From NCBI RefSeq assembly GCF_010667685.1, contig NZ_WHZW01000001.1, forward strand, positions 62,001 to 126,000: a stretch of 64,000 nt of DNA. Reading direction: 5' to 3'. Below the pieces are notes generated by a model. That model made no database searches and was not told the origin of the DNA. It was given only the letters and a program-made list of their open reading frames with translations. Shown here piece by piece: positions 24,639 through 32,571 of the stretch. This DNA is from Bifidobacterium aerophilum. Lineage in GTDB: Bacteria > Actinomycetota > Actinomycetes > Actinomycetales > Bifidobacteriaceae. The position numbers and the translations under genes are program-made. Numbering within the stretch: the first letter of the stretch is position 1; each line of letters opens with the position of its first letter.

Positions 24639-25853
24639 ATGAGCGAACCAACCGACAACACATCGCAGCGGACCGCGGAAGCCGGATTCGACCCGGCGAA
24701 CGCGGTCATTCCGCAGCTGCGCACGCTCACCACATCGATCATCCGTTCGTTCGACGCCGAAACGTCGACGATTCCGGGCATTCTCAAGCTCACGCTGGGC
24801 GAACCGGACTTCGCCACTCCGCAGTTCATCAAGGACGCGGCGGTCGATTCCCTCGCCCGCAATCGCACGCACTACGCGCCGAACGCCGGCACACCCGGCC
24901 TGCGTCAGGCGATCAGCGGCTATCTGGCGCGCCGGCGCAACCTGCAATATGCGCCGGAGGACATCATCGTGACCGAAGGCGCGAGCGAGGCAGTCAGCAG
25001 CGCACTGACCGCGCTGCTGCATCCGGGCGCGGCGCTGCTGTACACGGTTCCCGGGTTCGGCCTGTACGCGAACATGGCCAAGCTCACCGGCGCCGACCAG
25101 ATCGAGATCGACACGACCGGCACCGGGTTCGTGCTCACGCCGGAGGCGCTGGAGGACGCGCTGCGATCCGTCGCCGGGCGTGACGCGGTGCTCGTGCTCA
25201 ACTCGCCGAACAATCCGACGGGCGTGACGTACACGGCCGATCAGCTGCGCGCACTGGCCGACGTGGTCGAACGATACGACGTGACCATGCTCAGCGACGA
25301 GGTGTATGCGGAGATCAGCTACGAGACGCGGCCCGCGCCGTCGATCGCATTGTTCGCGCCGGATCGCACCGTCGTGGTCGACAGCACGTCGAAGACATAC
25401 GCGATGACCGGATGGCGGCTCGGCTTCCTCGCCGCGCCGCACGAGCTGGCCGGGTTCATCGCGAAAGTGCACCAGATCCACGTGTCCACGGCGGCGATGT
25501 TCACGATGGACGCGGCGCAGGTCGCCTACGAGAAGGGCGACGAGTCGATCGACCGGATGGTCGCCGAATACCGTCGCCGCCGCGATTTCCTGGTGGACGG
25601 GCTGACCGGGCTCGGATACCGGACCGCGAACCCGACCGGATCGTTCTTCCTGTACGTGGCCGTGCCCGACGGGTTCGACGGATCCAGCTTCGACTATGCG
25701 CGGCTGCTGGCCCGTGAGGCGAAGGTCGCCGGCGTGCCGGGCGAGGCGTTCACCAGCCGGCCGTCGCGGTATTTCCGGTTCAGCTACGCGGCGAGCCTCG
25801 ACACGTTGCGGGAAGCGGTCGCGCGCATCGCGGCGTTCCGCGACAGGGCTTGA
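24639..25853 (+). CDS. Class I/II PLP-dependent aminotransferase
   Basis: A 404-residue fold-type I aminotransferase of the aspartate/aromatic (AraT/PatA-like) subgroup. PLP residues are seen in 'LNSPNNPTG', 'SDEVYAEISY' and the Schiff-base Lys in 'STSKTYAMTGWRLGF'; the substrate-binding Arg is in 'RYFRFSYA'. The start at 24639 has GGGAG upstream, and conserved sequence begins about 50 residues in. It lies between two 2-hydroxyacid dehydrogenase genes, so a plausible task is turning an amino acid into its 2-oxo acid. The specificity (aromatic, branched-chain or Asp) is not determinable. Confidence 0.9.
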   Translation: MSEPTDNTSQRTAEAGFDPANAVIPQLRTLTTSIIRSFDAETSTIPGILKLTLGEPDFATPQFIKDAAVDSLARNRTHYAPNAGTPGLRQAISGYLARRRNLQYAPEDIIVTEGASEAVSSALTALLHPGAALLYTVPGFGLYANMAKLTGADQIEIDTTGTGFVLTPEALEDALRSVAGRDAVLVLNSPNNPTGVTYTADQLRALADVVERYDVTMLSDEVYAEISYETRPAPSIALFAPDRTVVVDSTSKTYAMTGWRLGFLAAPHELAGFIAKVHQIHVSTAAMFTMDAAQVAYEKGDESIDRMVAEYRRRRDFLVDGLTGLGYRTANPTGSFFLYVAVPDGFDGSSFDYARLLAREAKVAGVPGEAFTSRPSRYFRFSYAASLDTLREAVARIAAFRDRA

Positions 25854-25864
25854 GGCGATTGCTT

Positions 25865-25911
25865 CCTCACCCCCGGTCAGCTTCGCTGACAGCTCTCCCG
25901 AAGGGGAGCCA
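25865..25911. repeat. Two-hairpin intergenic element, copy 1
   Basis: CCTCACCCCC is followed by a hairpin (GTCAGC-TTC-GCTGAC) and a second hairpin (GCTCTCCC-GA-AGGGGAGC). Related copies lie at 32055-32103 and, in reverse orientation, at 41721-41768. Confidence 0.75.
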
Positions 25912-25986
25912 AGGGAAAATGACTCGGAACGACAATTCCCTCCCTCATTCACTTATCCGTTTTCGATTAGGAAAGACACCACGCAC

Positions 25987-27012
25987 ATGACTTCGATCGC
26001 CTTCTACCACACCATCGACGAGGAACTGCCGTTCGCCCAGCAGTGGGCCGCCGAACACGGCGTGCACGTCGAATGCTTCCCGTTCGAGCTGCACGAGGAC
26101 ACGCTGCACACCGTCGAAGGCTTCGACGGCATCTCCTACAAGCAGCGCAGCGCCCCGAGCGCCGACCCCGACTTCTACCGCCGTCTCGCCGGCTACGGCA
26201 TCCGTCAGATCGCCATCCGTTCCGCCGGCTACGACACCATCGACCTTGCCGCCGCGGCCCGCAACGGCATCCGCGTCACCAACGTGCCGTCCTACTCCCC
26301 CACCGCCGTGGCCGAGCTCACGCTCACGCACATCATGCGCCTCATCCGCCACGTCCCGCAGTTCGACGCGCGCGCCAAGCGCCACGACTTCTCCGTCCAC
26401 GGCCTGATCTCGCGCGAGATCAGCGAACTGACCATCGGCATCATCGGCGTGGGCCGCATCGGCTCGACCGTCGCGCGCATCTTCCACGCGCTCGGCGCGA
26501 CCGTGCTCGGCAACGACATCGCCGAAAACCACGATCTCGACGGCATCCTCACGTGGGTGAGCAAGGACGAGCTGCTCGCGCGGGCCGACGTCGTGACCAT
26601 GCACACGTATCTCGACGCGACCACGAGGCACCTGATGAACGCCGAACGGTTCGCGCACATGAAGCCGACCGCGTACTTCGTCAACAACTCGCGCGGCGGC
26701 GTGGTCGACACGCCCGCGCTCATCGACGCGCTCGAGCGGGGCGTGATCGCCGGCGCGGCCATCGACGTGCTCGAAAGCGAGGCGAAGCTGTTCGGCAACG
26801 AGCTCGACCCCGACCAGCCGACCGGCAACGAGTACTACGACAGGCTCAACGCGATGGACAACGTGATCATCACGCCGCACATCGCGTTCTTCACCGACAT
26901 CGCGGTCAAAAACATGGCCCAGCAGTCGCTGGACGACGCGCTGGCGATCATCACCGGCGGCACCAGCCCGCACGAGATCGCACCGTACGACAACCTGGCG
27001 CGCGCGAAGTGA
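25987..27012 (+). CDS. D-lactate/D-2-hydroxyacid dehydrogenase
   Basis: A 341-residue NAD-dependent D-2-hydroxyacid dehydrogenase of the D-lactate/D-2-hydroxyisocaproate type. Hallmarks are 'IRSAGYDTIDL', the nucleotide fold 'IGIIGVGRIGS', the catalytic Arg in 'VNNSRGGVVDT' and the His in 'ITPHIAFFTD', where the AFFT context is typical of D-LDH. The start at 25987 is the first Met before the conserved N-terminus; AGGAAA lies about 12 bases upstream, a long spacing. A large inverted-repeat element begins four bases after the stop. Bifidobacteria chiefly make L-lactate, so a role in D-hydroxy acid formation from amino acid-derived oxo acids is suggested by the neighbouring aminotransferase. Confidence 0.9.
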   Translation: MTSIAFYHTIDEELPFAQQWAAEHGVHVECFPFELHEDTLHTVEGFDGISYKQRSAPSADPDFYRRLAGYGIRQIAIRSAGYDTIDLAAAARNGIRVTNVPSYSPTAVAELTLTHIMRLIRHVPQFDARAKRHDFSVHGLISREISELTIGIIGVGRIGSTVARIFHALGATVLGNDIAENHDLDGILTWVSKDELLARADVVTMHTYLDATTRHLMNAERFAHMKPTAYFVNNSRGGVVDTPALIDALERGVIAGAAIDVLESEAKLFGNELDPDQPTGNEYYDRLNAMDNVIITPHIAFFTDIAVKNMAQQSLDDALAIITGGTSPHEIAPYDNLARAK

Positions 27013-27015
27013 GAA

Positions 27016-27268
27016 TGGGATCGCGCTTCGCGCGATGCTGTGTTTCCGGCGGCTTCGCCGCGTACCCCACCCGGCGCTTCGCGCCATCCTCCCCTGAGAG
27101 GGGAGGAAAGAAGCAGGGATAAATTTACTCCCCCTCTTAAGGAGGAAAGCGAATTGCCTCTCCCTCCCCTCTTAGGGGAGGATGCCCGACGCAGGTCGGG
27201 CGGGTGGGGTACCGCGGCGAAGCCGCTAACAACACAGCATCGTACGCACGACAGTGCGTACGATCCCA
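27016..27268. repeat. 253-bp long inverted repeat with nested hairpins (MITE-like)
   Basis: Left arm 27016-27106 and right arm 27163-27268 are inverted copies (TGGGATCG, GATGCTGTGT, CGGCTTCGCCG, TACCCCACCC and CATCCTCCCCT are shared). Each arm folds into four small hairpins. Two of them differ in sequence and length between the arms but remain paired. The core 27107-27162 holds another small hairpin. No open reading frame or transposase is present. Confidence 0.85.
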
Positions 27269-27318
27269 TACCAATACGCGATAACAAGCATCACAACCAG
27301 CAAAAGAGAGGAACAAGA

Positions 27319-27762
27319 ATGACCAACTGGCAGGACGAAAACGTCCATATCCGCCGCATGACCCCGGAGGACTACGACGAGGCGTACGCGCTGTGGGAAC
27401 GCACCCCCGGCATGCACCTGCAGTCGCTGAACAACACGTACGGCGGCATCGCGCTGCTGATCTCAAAGAACCCCGACAGCTGCCTCGCGGCCACGGACGG
27501 CGACGGCAAGATCGTCGCCACCGTGCTCGGCGCGACCGACGGACGCAAGGGCTACCTGTACCACGTCGCCGTGGACGAGCAGTGGCGCGGGCACGGCATC
27601 GGCACCACGCTCATCAACCGCGTTCAGGACGTGTTCAAGGCCAACGGCATCGTCAAGGTCGGCATCCTCGTCCTGGTCGACAACGTCAACGGCCAGGAGT
27701 TCTGGAAGCACCAGGGATGGAAGACCCGTCCCGACGTGATCTACTTCGACCACGACCTGTGA
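27319..27762 (+). CDS. GNAT family N-acetyltransferase
   Basis: A 147-residue GNAT acetyltransferase using acetyl-CoA. The acetyl-CoA loop is 'VDEQWRGHGIGTTLI', preceded by the typical beta strand 'KGYLYHVAV'. The N-terminus ('IRRMTPEDYDEAYALW') and the tail 'EFWKHQGWKTRPDVIYFDHDL' fit small-molecule or amino acid acetylating members. The start at 27319 follows GAGAGGAAC. It is flanked by the long inverted repeat and a strong terminator, so it is probably transcribed alone. The substrate is unknown. Confidence 0.9.
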   Translation: MTNWQDENVHIRRMTPEDYDEAYALWERTPGMHLQSLNNTYGGIALLISKNPDSCLAATDGDGKIVATVLGATDGRKGYLYHVAVDEQWRGHGIGTTLINRVQDVFKANGIVKVGILVLVDNVNGQEFWKHQGWKTRPDVIYFDHDL

Positions 27763-27777
27763 CCGATCCGCACAACA

Positions 27778-27821
27778 GGGCGGCAGTTGCTGTGAGCGCT
27801 CACAACAACTGCCGCCCTTTT
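27778..27821 (+). terminator. Intrinsic terminator of the GNAT gene
   Basis: A 12-bp perfect stem (GGGCGGCAGTTG with its complement) encloses a loop containing GAGCGCTC and is followed by TTTT. Confidence 0.9.
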
Positions 27822-27826
27822 GTAAC

Positions 27827-27848
27827 CGGTCATAAGCAACGCCGATAA
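27827..27848 (+). promoter_or_regulatory. Candidate operator upstream of metN
   Basis: CGGTCATAAG-CAACGC-CGATAA resembles sequences upstream of other sulfur genes in the window (36292-36313; 43136-43157 inverted). It lies about 95 bases before metN. A second palindrome, TGAAATTTCA, is found nearer the gene. Confidence 0.4.
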
Positions 27849-27942
27849 ACGACCCGCCGCGTCGCACCGTCTCCCCGGCTAGTCTCGACAATCGTTGGGA
27901 CTTATTTGAAATTTCATAGCCAGAGAAGGAGGACGCTGCCCG

Positions 27943-29082
27943 ATGGCGAAACCCATCATCGAGATCACGAATCTCAACAAGACATACACCACGGCGAACG
28001 GTCCGTACACGGCGCTCAAGGACGTCAGCCTCACCATCGACGAAGGATCCATCTTCGGCATCATCGGCCTGAGCGGCGCCGGCAAATCCACACTGGTACG
28101 CTGCCTCAACGGCCTCGAATCCACCACCGGCGGCCAGCTCACGGTCCTCGGCAAGAACGTGCCCGATCTCAAGCCCACCGAACTGCGCGAACTGCGCAAA
28201 TCAATCGGCATGGTCTTCCAGCAATACAACCTCATGCCGTCACGCACCGTAGAAAACAACGTCGCCCTGCCGCTGCGCAAATCGAACCTGAACCGCGAAC
28301 AGAAAAAGGCACGCGTCACCGAACTGCTCCAGCTCGTCGGACTCGAATCCCAGGCGAAGAAATACCCGTCGCAGCTCTCCGGCGGCCAGCAGCAGCGCGT
28401 CGCCATCGCCCGCGCGCTCGCCAACCACCCGCAGATCCTGCTGCTCGACGAGGCCACGAGCGCGCTCGACCCGGACACCACGAAAACGATCCTCGAACTG
28501 GTCGAACGGCTCAACAGGCAGCTGCACCTGACCATCATCGTGGTCACGCATCAGATGGACGTCGTCAAGCAGATCTGCACCGACGTGGCCGTCATCGACA
28601 AGGGCACCATCGTCGAACAGGGCGACGCGTTCGCCGTGTTCTCCGATCCGAAGGCCGACCTGACCCGCCGCTTCGTTTCCAACTCGACCGGCCTGAGCCG
28701 CATCTACGAGCTGATAGCCAAGCGTTCGCCGATTCTCAAAACCGCGGCCGGCGAGCGGCTCATCCACATGCAGTACGTGGACAAGACCGTGTCGGAAGGC
28801 CTGGTGTCGATCATCTCGACGAAATTCGACCTGACGGTCAACATCCTGTTCGCCTCGCTCGACATCGTCGACGGCTACCCGCTCGGCAGCATCGTCGCGA
28901 AATACAAGGGCAGCGACGAGCAAATCGACCAGGCGCTCGAGTTCCTGAAGGGCAAGGGCATCCGCACCACGCTGATCGAGCCGGGCGACGTGGCGGCCGC
29001 CGAAAGCGACGCCGACGAGACGACCGACGTCCGGGCCGCGGCCGCAAACCACACCGCACATGAGAAGGAGGACGCGCGATGA
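27943..29082 (+). CDS. metN: Methionine ABC transporter ATP-binding protein
   Basis: A 379-residue ATPase of the MetNIQ importer. Walker A is 'GLSGAGKST', the signature 'LSGGQQQR' and Walker B 'ILLLDEAT'. The C-terminal region (about 265-350) resembles the ligand-sensing NIL domain that lets intracellular methionine inhibit transport in E. coli MetN. An acidic Ala/Asp-rich tail follows. AGGAGG precedes the ATG with a slightly long 10-base spacing. Its stop overlaps the permease start by four bases. Candidate operator and palindrome sequences lie upstream. Substrate is by family and operon, and MetQ-like proteins can also carry other small amino acids or dipeptides. Confidence 0.92.
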   Translation: MAKPIIEITNLNKTYTTANGPYTALKDVSLTIDEGSIFGIIGLSGAGKSTLVRCLNGLESTTGGQLTVLGKNVPDLKPTELRELRKSIGMVFQQYNLMPSRTVENNVALPLRKSNLNREQKKARVTELLQLVGLESQAKKYPSQLSGGQQQRVAIARALANHPQILLLDEATSALDPDTTKTILELVERLNRQLHLTIIVVTHQMDVVKQICTDVAVIDKGTIVEQGDAFAVFSDPKADLTRRFVSNSTGLSRIYELIAKRSPILKTAAGERLIHMQYVDKTVSEGLVSIISTKFDLTVNILFASLDIVDGYPLGSIVAKYKGSDEQIDQALEFLKGKGIRTTLIEPGDVAAAESDADETTDVRAAAANHTAHEKEDAR

Positions 29083-29756
29083 GCATCCTGAACACCCTGT
29101 TCCCGGACGTGATGGAGAATCCGGACGTCTTCGTGGAGTCGCTGATCCAGACGTTGCAGATGTTCTTCACCGCCGCGCCGTTCTGGTTCGTGCTCGGCCT
29201 GTTCTTCGGCATGGTCCTGTGCGTGACGAAGAAGGGGGGCCTGCTGGAGAACCGGCCGGTGTTCGAGTTTCTCGACAAGCTCGTCAACCTGTGCCGTTCG
29301 ATCCCGTTCGTCATCATGATCGCCCTGCTGTTCCCGCTCACGCGACTGATCTCGGGCACGGCCATCGGCGTGGAAGGCGCGATCTTCCCGCTGATCGTCG
29401 GCATCACGCCGTTCTTCTCGCGTCAGGTCGAGTCCGTGTTCAACGGCCTGAACCCGACGCTCATCGAATCGGCGCAGTCGATGGGATTCGGGCCGCTGTC
29501 GATTATCTGGCACGTGTACCTGCGCGAGAGCATCGCGGGACTGGCTCGCGTGACCACCATCACCTGCATCAGCTTCAACTCCGAGATCGCCGTCATCGGC
29601 GCGATCGGCGCCGGCGGTCTCGGCGACTACGCCAACCGCTACGGCTTCGAACGCAACCAGCTCGACGTGACCGTGGCGGCCGTGATCGCGTTGCTGATCT
29701 TCATCACCATCATCCAAACCATCGGAACGTTCATCGGGAGGAAGAATGAACACTAG
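29079..29756 (+). CDS. metI: Methionine ABC transporter permease
   Basis: A 225-residue permease with about five membrane helices. The coupling motif region 'ESAQSMGFGPLSIIWHVYLRES' contacts MetN, and 'IAVIGAIGAGGLGDYANRYG' is typical of MetI. It overlaps metN by four bases (ATGA) and overlaps the following lipoprotein gene by 11 bases, so the three genes are translationally coupled. Confidence 0.93.
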   Translation: MSILNTLFPDVMENPDVFVESLIQTLQMFFTAAPFWFVLGLFFGMVLCVTKKGGLLENRPVFEFLDKLVNLCRSIPFVIMIALLFPLTRLISGTAIGVEGAIFPLIVGITPFFSRQVESVFNGLNPTLIESAQSMGFGPLSIIWHVYLRESIAGLARVTTITCISFNSEIAVIGAIGAGGLGDYANRYGFERNQLDVTVAAVIALLIFITIIQTIGTFIGRKNEH

Positions 29757-30624
29757 ATTTACTCGAACCGGAATCGGAAAGGCCCTGCGCGCCGGACTGG
29801 CCATCGTGTCCGCGCTCGGCATGCTCGTCACCGCCGCCGCGTGCGGTTCGACCGACGCGAACGGCGTGACCACGCTGAAGGTGGCCCTGACCACCTCGAC
29901 CGACGACCCGCTGTGGGACCAGGTCAACAAGAACCTCGAGAAGGAAGGCGCGAAGGTCCGCGTCAAGACCGTGCCGATGAAGAGCGCCGTGCTCGGCAAC
30001 CAGGCGCTGTCCGCGGGCGACGTCGACCTGAGCGCGCAGCAGCACTACGCGTTCCTGAACGGCGAGATCAAGGAGAAGGGCTACAAGTTCACGGTGATCG
30101 GCGAGGCGTACATCAGCCCGCTGAACATCTACTCCGAGAACATCAAGGACGTCTCCGAGCTCAAGGACGGCGACAAGATCCTGATCCCGAACGACGTCAC
30201 CAACGGCGGCCGCGCGCTCATCGTGCTGCAGGAGGCCGGCGTGCTCAAGATCGACCCGAAGAAGAACGATCCGGCGAACGGCGTGTACCCGGCCGAGGAG
30301 GACATCACGTCCAACCCGAAGAACATCGAGCTGGTGCCGACCGACCGCAACATGATCATGAGCTCGCTCAAGGACGCGGCCGCGGGCATCGCGAACGCGA
30401 ACGCGGTGGTCGATTACGGCAAGAGCCCGGAGAAGGATTCGATCTTCAAGATCAACCCGGACCCGAGCAAGGCGATCAACAAGCCGTGGATCAACGTGAT
30501 CGTGGCGCGCACCGAGGATAAGGACAAGGACATCTACAAGGAGGTCATCAAGGCCTACCATCAGGACAACGTGCGCGAGCTGATGGAGAACGAGTCCAAG
30601 GGCGCCGAGATCCCGACCTGGTGA
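29746..30624 (+). CDS. metQ: Methionine-binding lipoprotein
   Basis: A 292-residue substrate-binding lipoprotein of the NlpA/MetQ family. The signal peptide ends in the lipobox 'LVTAAAC' with lipidated Cys33. Family sequence is seen at 'VKTVPMKSAVLGNQALSAGDVDLSAQQH' and 'DKILIPNDVTNGGRAL', the latter lining the ligand site. The start is preceded by GGGAGG inside metI. A clear terminator follows 22 bases after the stop, ending the metNIQ operon. Confidence 0.93.
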   Translation: MNTRFTRTGIGKALRAGLAIVSALGMLVTAAACGSTDANGVTTLKVALTTSTDDPLWDQVNKNLEKEGAKVRVKTVPMKSAVLGNQALSAGDVDLSAQQHYAFLNGEIKEKGYKFTVIGEAYISPLNIYSENIKDVSELKDGDKILIPNDVTNGGRALIVLQEAGVLKIDPKKNDPANGVYPAEEDITSNPKNIELVPTDRNMIMSSLKDAAAGIANANAVVDYGKSPEKDSIFKINPDPSKAINKPWINVIVARTEDKDKDIYKEVIKAYHQDNVRELMENESKGAEIPTW

Positions 30625-30645
30625 TCTTTGCCGTTACCGGGCCTC

Positions 30646-30677
30646 GGGGATATGCGATCGTAGCATATCCCCTTTTT
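30646..30677 (+). terminator. Intrinsic terminator of metNIQ
   Basis: The stem GGGGATATGC / GCATATCCCC with a seven-base loop is followed by TTTTT. Confidence 0.92.
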
Positions 30678-30796
30678 CATGCGCTATCGTCGCGCAGGCA
30701 GCGCAACCGTGATATGAGAACGGCCGAAACCATGATCACGAGGACTCGGCACGGCTCTCATCACGGAGCCGATATTTTCGCAAAGCATGCCTCATT

Positions 30797-31006
30797 TGTC
30801 GCACTTTCGATATTTCCCGAATTATCGCCGGGTGTGACAGCTGGTTTTGTCGCACCACGACAAAAAACGACCGTATGCAATCGGTGCGCCAATTTCCATG
30901 TCACGGGATCGTTGCAATATCAACGATCTCCATGCTTCATTCCGGTTCTTGCATATCGTCGTTTGTCTCACCGGCCCTCATATGACGTTTTCGGCAAGGT
31001 GTGACA
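30797..31006. repeat. 43-bp inverted-repeat elements with TGTCNCAC half-sites
   Basis: Two elements of identical size pair a TGTC(G/T)CAC half-site with GTGTGACA: 30797-30839 and 30964-31006. Between them a TGTCGCAC at 30848 and a TGTCACGG at 30899 continue the series at 51-bp steps, with weaker right halves. Confidence 0.6.
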
Positions 31007-31120
31007 GACGACATGCAGCAGCAACCGGTATGGCCCATGCGACGGATACGCGAACCAATCCCGGCATACAAATCGATCCGGCACAACGACAAACGCGTCA
31101 CACGATCACACCGGCAACAC

Positions 31121-31144
31121 AAAAAGGGCTGGCCAAGCCAGCCC
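31121..31144 (-). terminator. Terminator of the methyltransferase operon
   Basis: On the minus strand the stem GGGCTGGC / GCCAGCCC with a three-base loop is followed by TTTTT, 110 bases after the stop of the methyltransferase gene. Confidence 0.88.
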
Positions 31145-31257
31145 TGAGCAAACCGCTGTAGAACACCGCGAGCCGGTCAATCGAGCAGATACCGTGATGT
31201 ACGTCTCCCCGATCGACATGAGTCCGGCATGGCAACGCGCGCGGCGTGCCGGCCGGT

Positions 31258-31986
31258 TCAGCGTTCCGCGACGATGGCCACGTAGTTGCCCTTGGTGAAT
31301 CCCTCGATCGGCTCCTCGACCTCGTCCTTCTGGTAGGGCGGGTTGGCGAGCACGGTCTGGAAGTAGCGGACGTTCGTGAAGCCGATGCGCGTGAGCAGGT
31401 TCGCGTACCAAGTGATCGGATGCCAGTTCGGCTTGTACGCGTGCGTGTTGAGATTGAAGAACGTGGTGCCGGCGAGCAGGTCGTCGATGTCGTTGCGGTC
31501 GATGTCGTACTTTTGCGCGAGCTTCAGAATGATGCCGAGCGCGCTTTCCTCCGGCACGTCGGTGAGCACCAGTCGGCCGCCTTCGGCGAGCACGTCACGG
31601 TTGCGCGCAAACGTCGCCTCGATCTCGTCGTCGGGGATGAAGCCGAAGCTGGATCCGTTGTAGACGATCGTGTCGTAGGGTGCGCCGGCGTAGTCGTAGT
31701 CCTGCGCGGTGCTTTGCACGACGTTGAGGCCCTTGCTGCGCGCCTCCTGGCCGAGGCTGGCGGACGGTTCGACCGCTTCGGCGACCTCAATGCCGTAGCG
31801 CGAGCGCAGCAGCGTCTCGAAGATGCCCGAGCCGATGCCGATGGACAGGATCTTGCCCGGATCCTTGGTGGTGAGCGCCCGGTGCAGCAGCCTGAGGCGC
31901 GATTCGTAGATGTTGGGCCGCGCCTTCCAGGTGTCGTCCAGAATGCGGCCGTTGTCCTGATAGCGGTCGAAGTAGGCTTCCCCCAT
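31258..31986 (-). CDS. Class I SAM-dependent methyltransferase (paralogue 1)
   Basis: A 242-residue class I methyltransferase. SAM-binding motif I is 'ILSIGIGSGIFE' (residues 46-57), an acidic residue follows in 'AVEPSASL', and the post-motif region reads 'DTIVYNGSSFGFIPDDEIEATF'. It contains no Cys. It is clearly paralogous to the gene at 32572: both have 'PNI(Y/F)xSxLxLL', 'VEPSAxL', 'NGSxFGFI' and a '(E/R)GxYVA(I/L)VA' tail. The start has AGGGGA seven bases upstream. It is the last gene after metK, methyltransferase 2 and a lipoprotein. The substrate is unknown; small-molecule methylation fits the size. Confidence 0.88.
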   Translation of the reverse strand: MGEAYFDRYQDNGRILDDTWKARPNIYESRLRLLHRALTTKDPGKILSIGIGSGIFETLLRSRYGIEVAEAVEPSASLGQEARSKGLNVVQSTAQDYDYAGAPYDTIVYNGSSFGFIPDDEIEATFARNRDVLAEGGRLVLTDVPEESALGIILKLAQKYDIDRNDIDDLLAGTTFFNLNTHAYKPNWHPITWYANLLTRIGFTNVRYFQTVLANPPYQKDEVEEPIEGFTKGNYVAIVAER

Positions 31987-32054
31987 GATGGTTCCCCTTA
32001 CGTGAGTGTCGTTGTCGGTGTGTGGTTCGGTGAATGTGACGTGGTGACTTTGCG

Positions 32055-32103
32055 TCCCCTCAGTCAGCTTCCGCCGACGGTTCCCCTGACAAGGGGAAGC
32101 AAA
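32055..32103. repeat. Two-hairpin intergenic element, copy 2
   Basis: TCCCCTCAGTCAGC, an imperfect first hairpin, then TTCCCCTGACAAGGGGAAGC. It lies between the lipoprotein and methyltransferase 1 genes and may lower expression of the latter (inference). Confidence 0.65.
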
Positions 32104-32135
32104 GCCGTTATGCCTTGTTCGAAGCTGTGCCTCAG

Positions 32136-32537
32136 TCAGCAGCAGCTGTGGTCGTATGAGGTCGCCGCGTCGATGGCCGACGTGGTGTCGTCGCCGGTCG
32201 AATCGGCCGACTGGTCGTCGGTGGTGTCCGACTGACCGTCGGCTGACTGGTTGTCGTGATGCGCGTGATCGGTATGGTCCGCATGATCGGCGTGCGTATC
32301 CTGCTCGTCAGCCGTACCGTTATCGGCGGCAGCGTCGTCGTCAGTCGATGTCGACTGATCGGACGTCGCGCCGTCCGTCGTGTCGCCGGTCACCGATTGC
32401 GTCGTCGACTGTCCAACGTGCGCCGCGTGCCCCGCGTCGCCGCAGGCCGCCAGTCCGGTCAGCGCGACCACGCAGATCACGCCGACCGCAGCCCGCTTCA
32501 GCCATACAGACATCTTGCCGGTTGTCGTAATGGTCAT
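32136..32537 (-). CDS. Small His/Asp-rich lipoprotein with C-terminal Cys-Cys
   Basis: A 133-residue lipoprotein not recognised as a known family. The signal peptide ends in the lipobox 'LTGLAAC' (Cys32). The mature part is a low-complexity Asp/Thr/Ser/Ala chain with a His cluster at residues 82-94 ('HADHADHTDHAHH'), and it ends in 'YDHSCC'. The only Cys residues are the lipidated one and the terminal pair. Such composition fits binding of a divalent metal outside the cell (inference). The start has AAGGGGAGAG upstream. It sits 34 bases after methyltransferase 2 in an apparent metK operon. It could also be an unstructured spacer-like surface lipoprotein. Confidence 0.8.
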   Translation of the reverse strand: MTITTTGKMSVWLKRAAVGVICVVALTGLAACGDAGHAAHVGQSTTQSVTGDTTDGATSDQSTSTDDDAAADNGTADEQDTHADHADHTDHAHHDNQSADGQSDTTDDQSADSTGDDTTSAIDAATSYDHSCC

Positions 32538-32571
32538 CTTCTCTCCCCTTCTCTTACGATCCGCCAGCCGT

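Larger units (their letters stand above)
30678..31257. other. 580-base gene-free region with many palindromes
   Basis: No credible gene is seen. The stretch is more A/T-rich than its surroundings and contains repeated TGTCGCAC/GTGTGACA half-sites (30797-31006), a perfect TTTTGTCG-N5-CGACAAAA palindrome (30845-30865), a GATCGTTG-N6-CAACGATC palindrome (30907-30928) and a minus-strand terminator at 31121-31144. Confidence 0.6.

Noticed and set aside
26043-27122. Arg/His-rich plus-strand frame overlapping the D-lactate-type dehydrogenase gene
   Set aside because: It is a shifted reading of the real gene, extremely Arg-rich and runs into the palindromic element.
30621-31004. Open frame after metQ
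   Set aside because: It runs through the metNIQ terminator and the palindrome field and shows no domain.
32118-32138. Selenocysteine read-through at the TGA after the terminal Cys-Cys of the lipoprotein
   Set aside because: The downstream frame has no conserved sequence, no SECIS-like element was recognised and no Sec machinery is in view.
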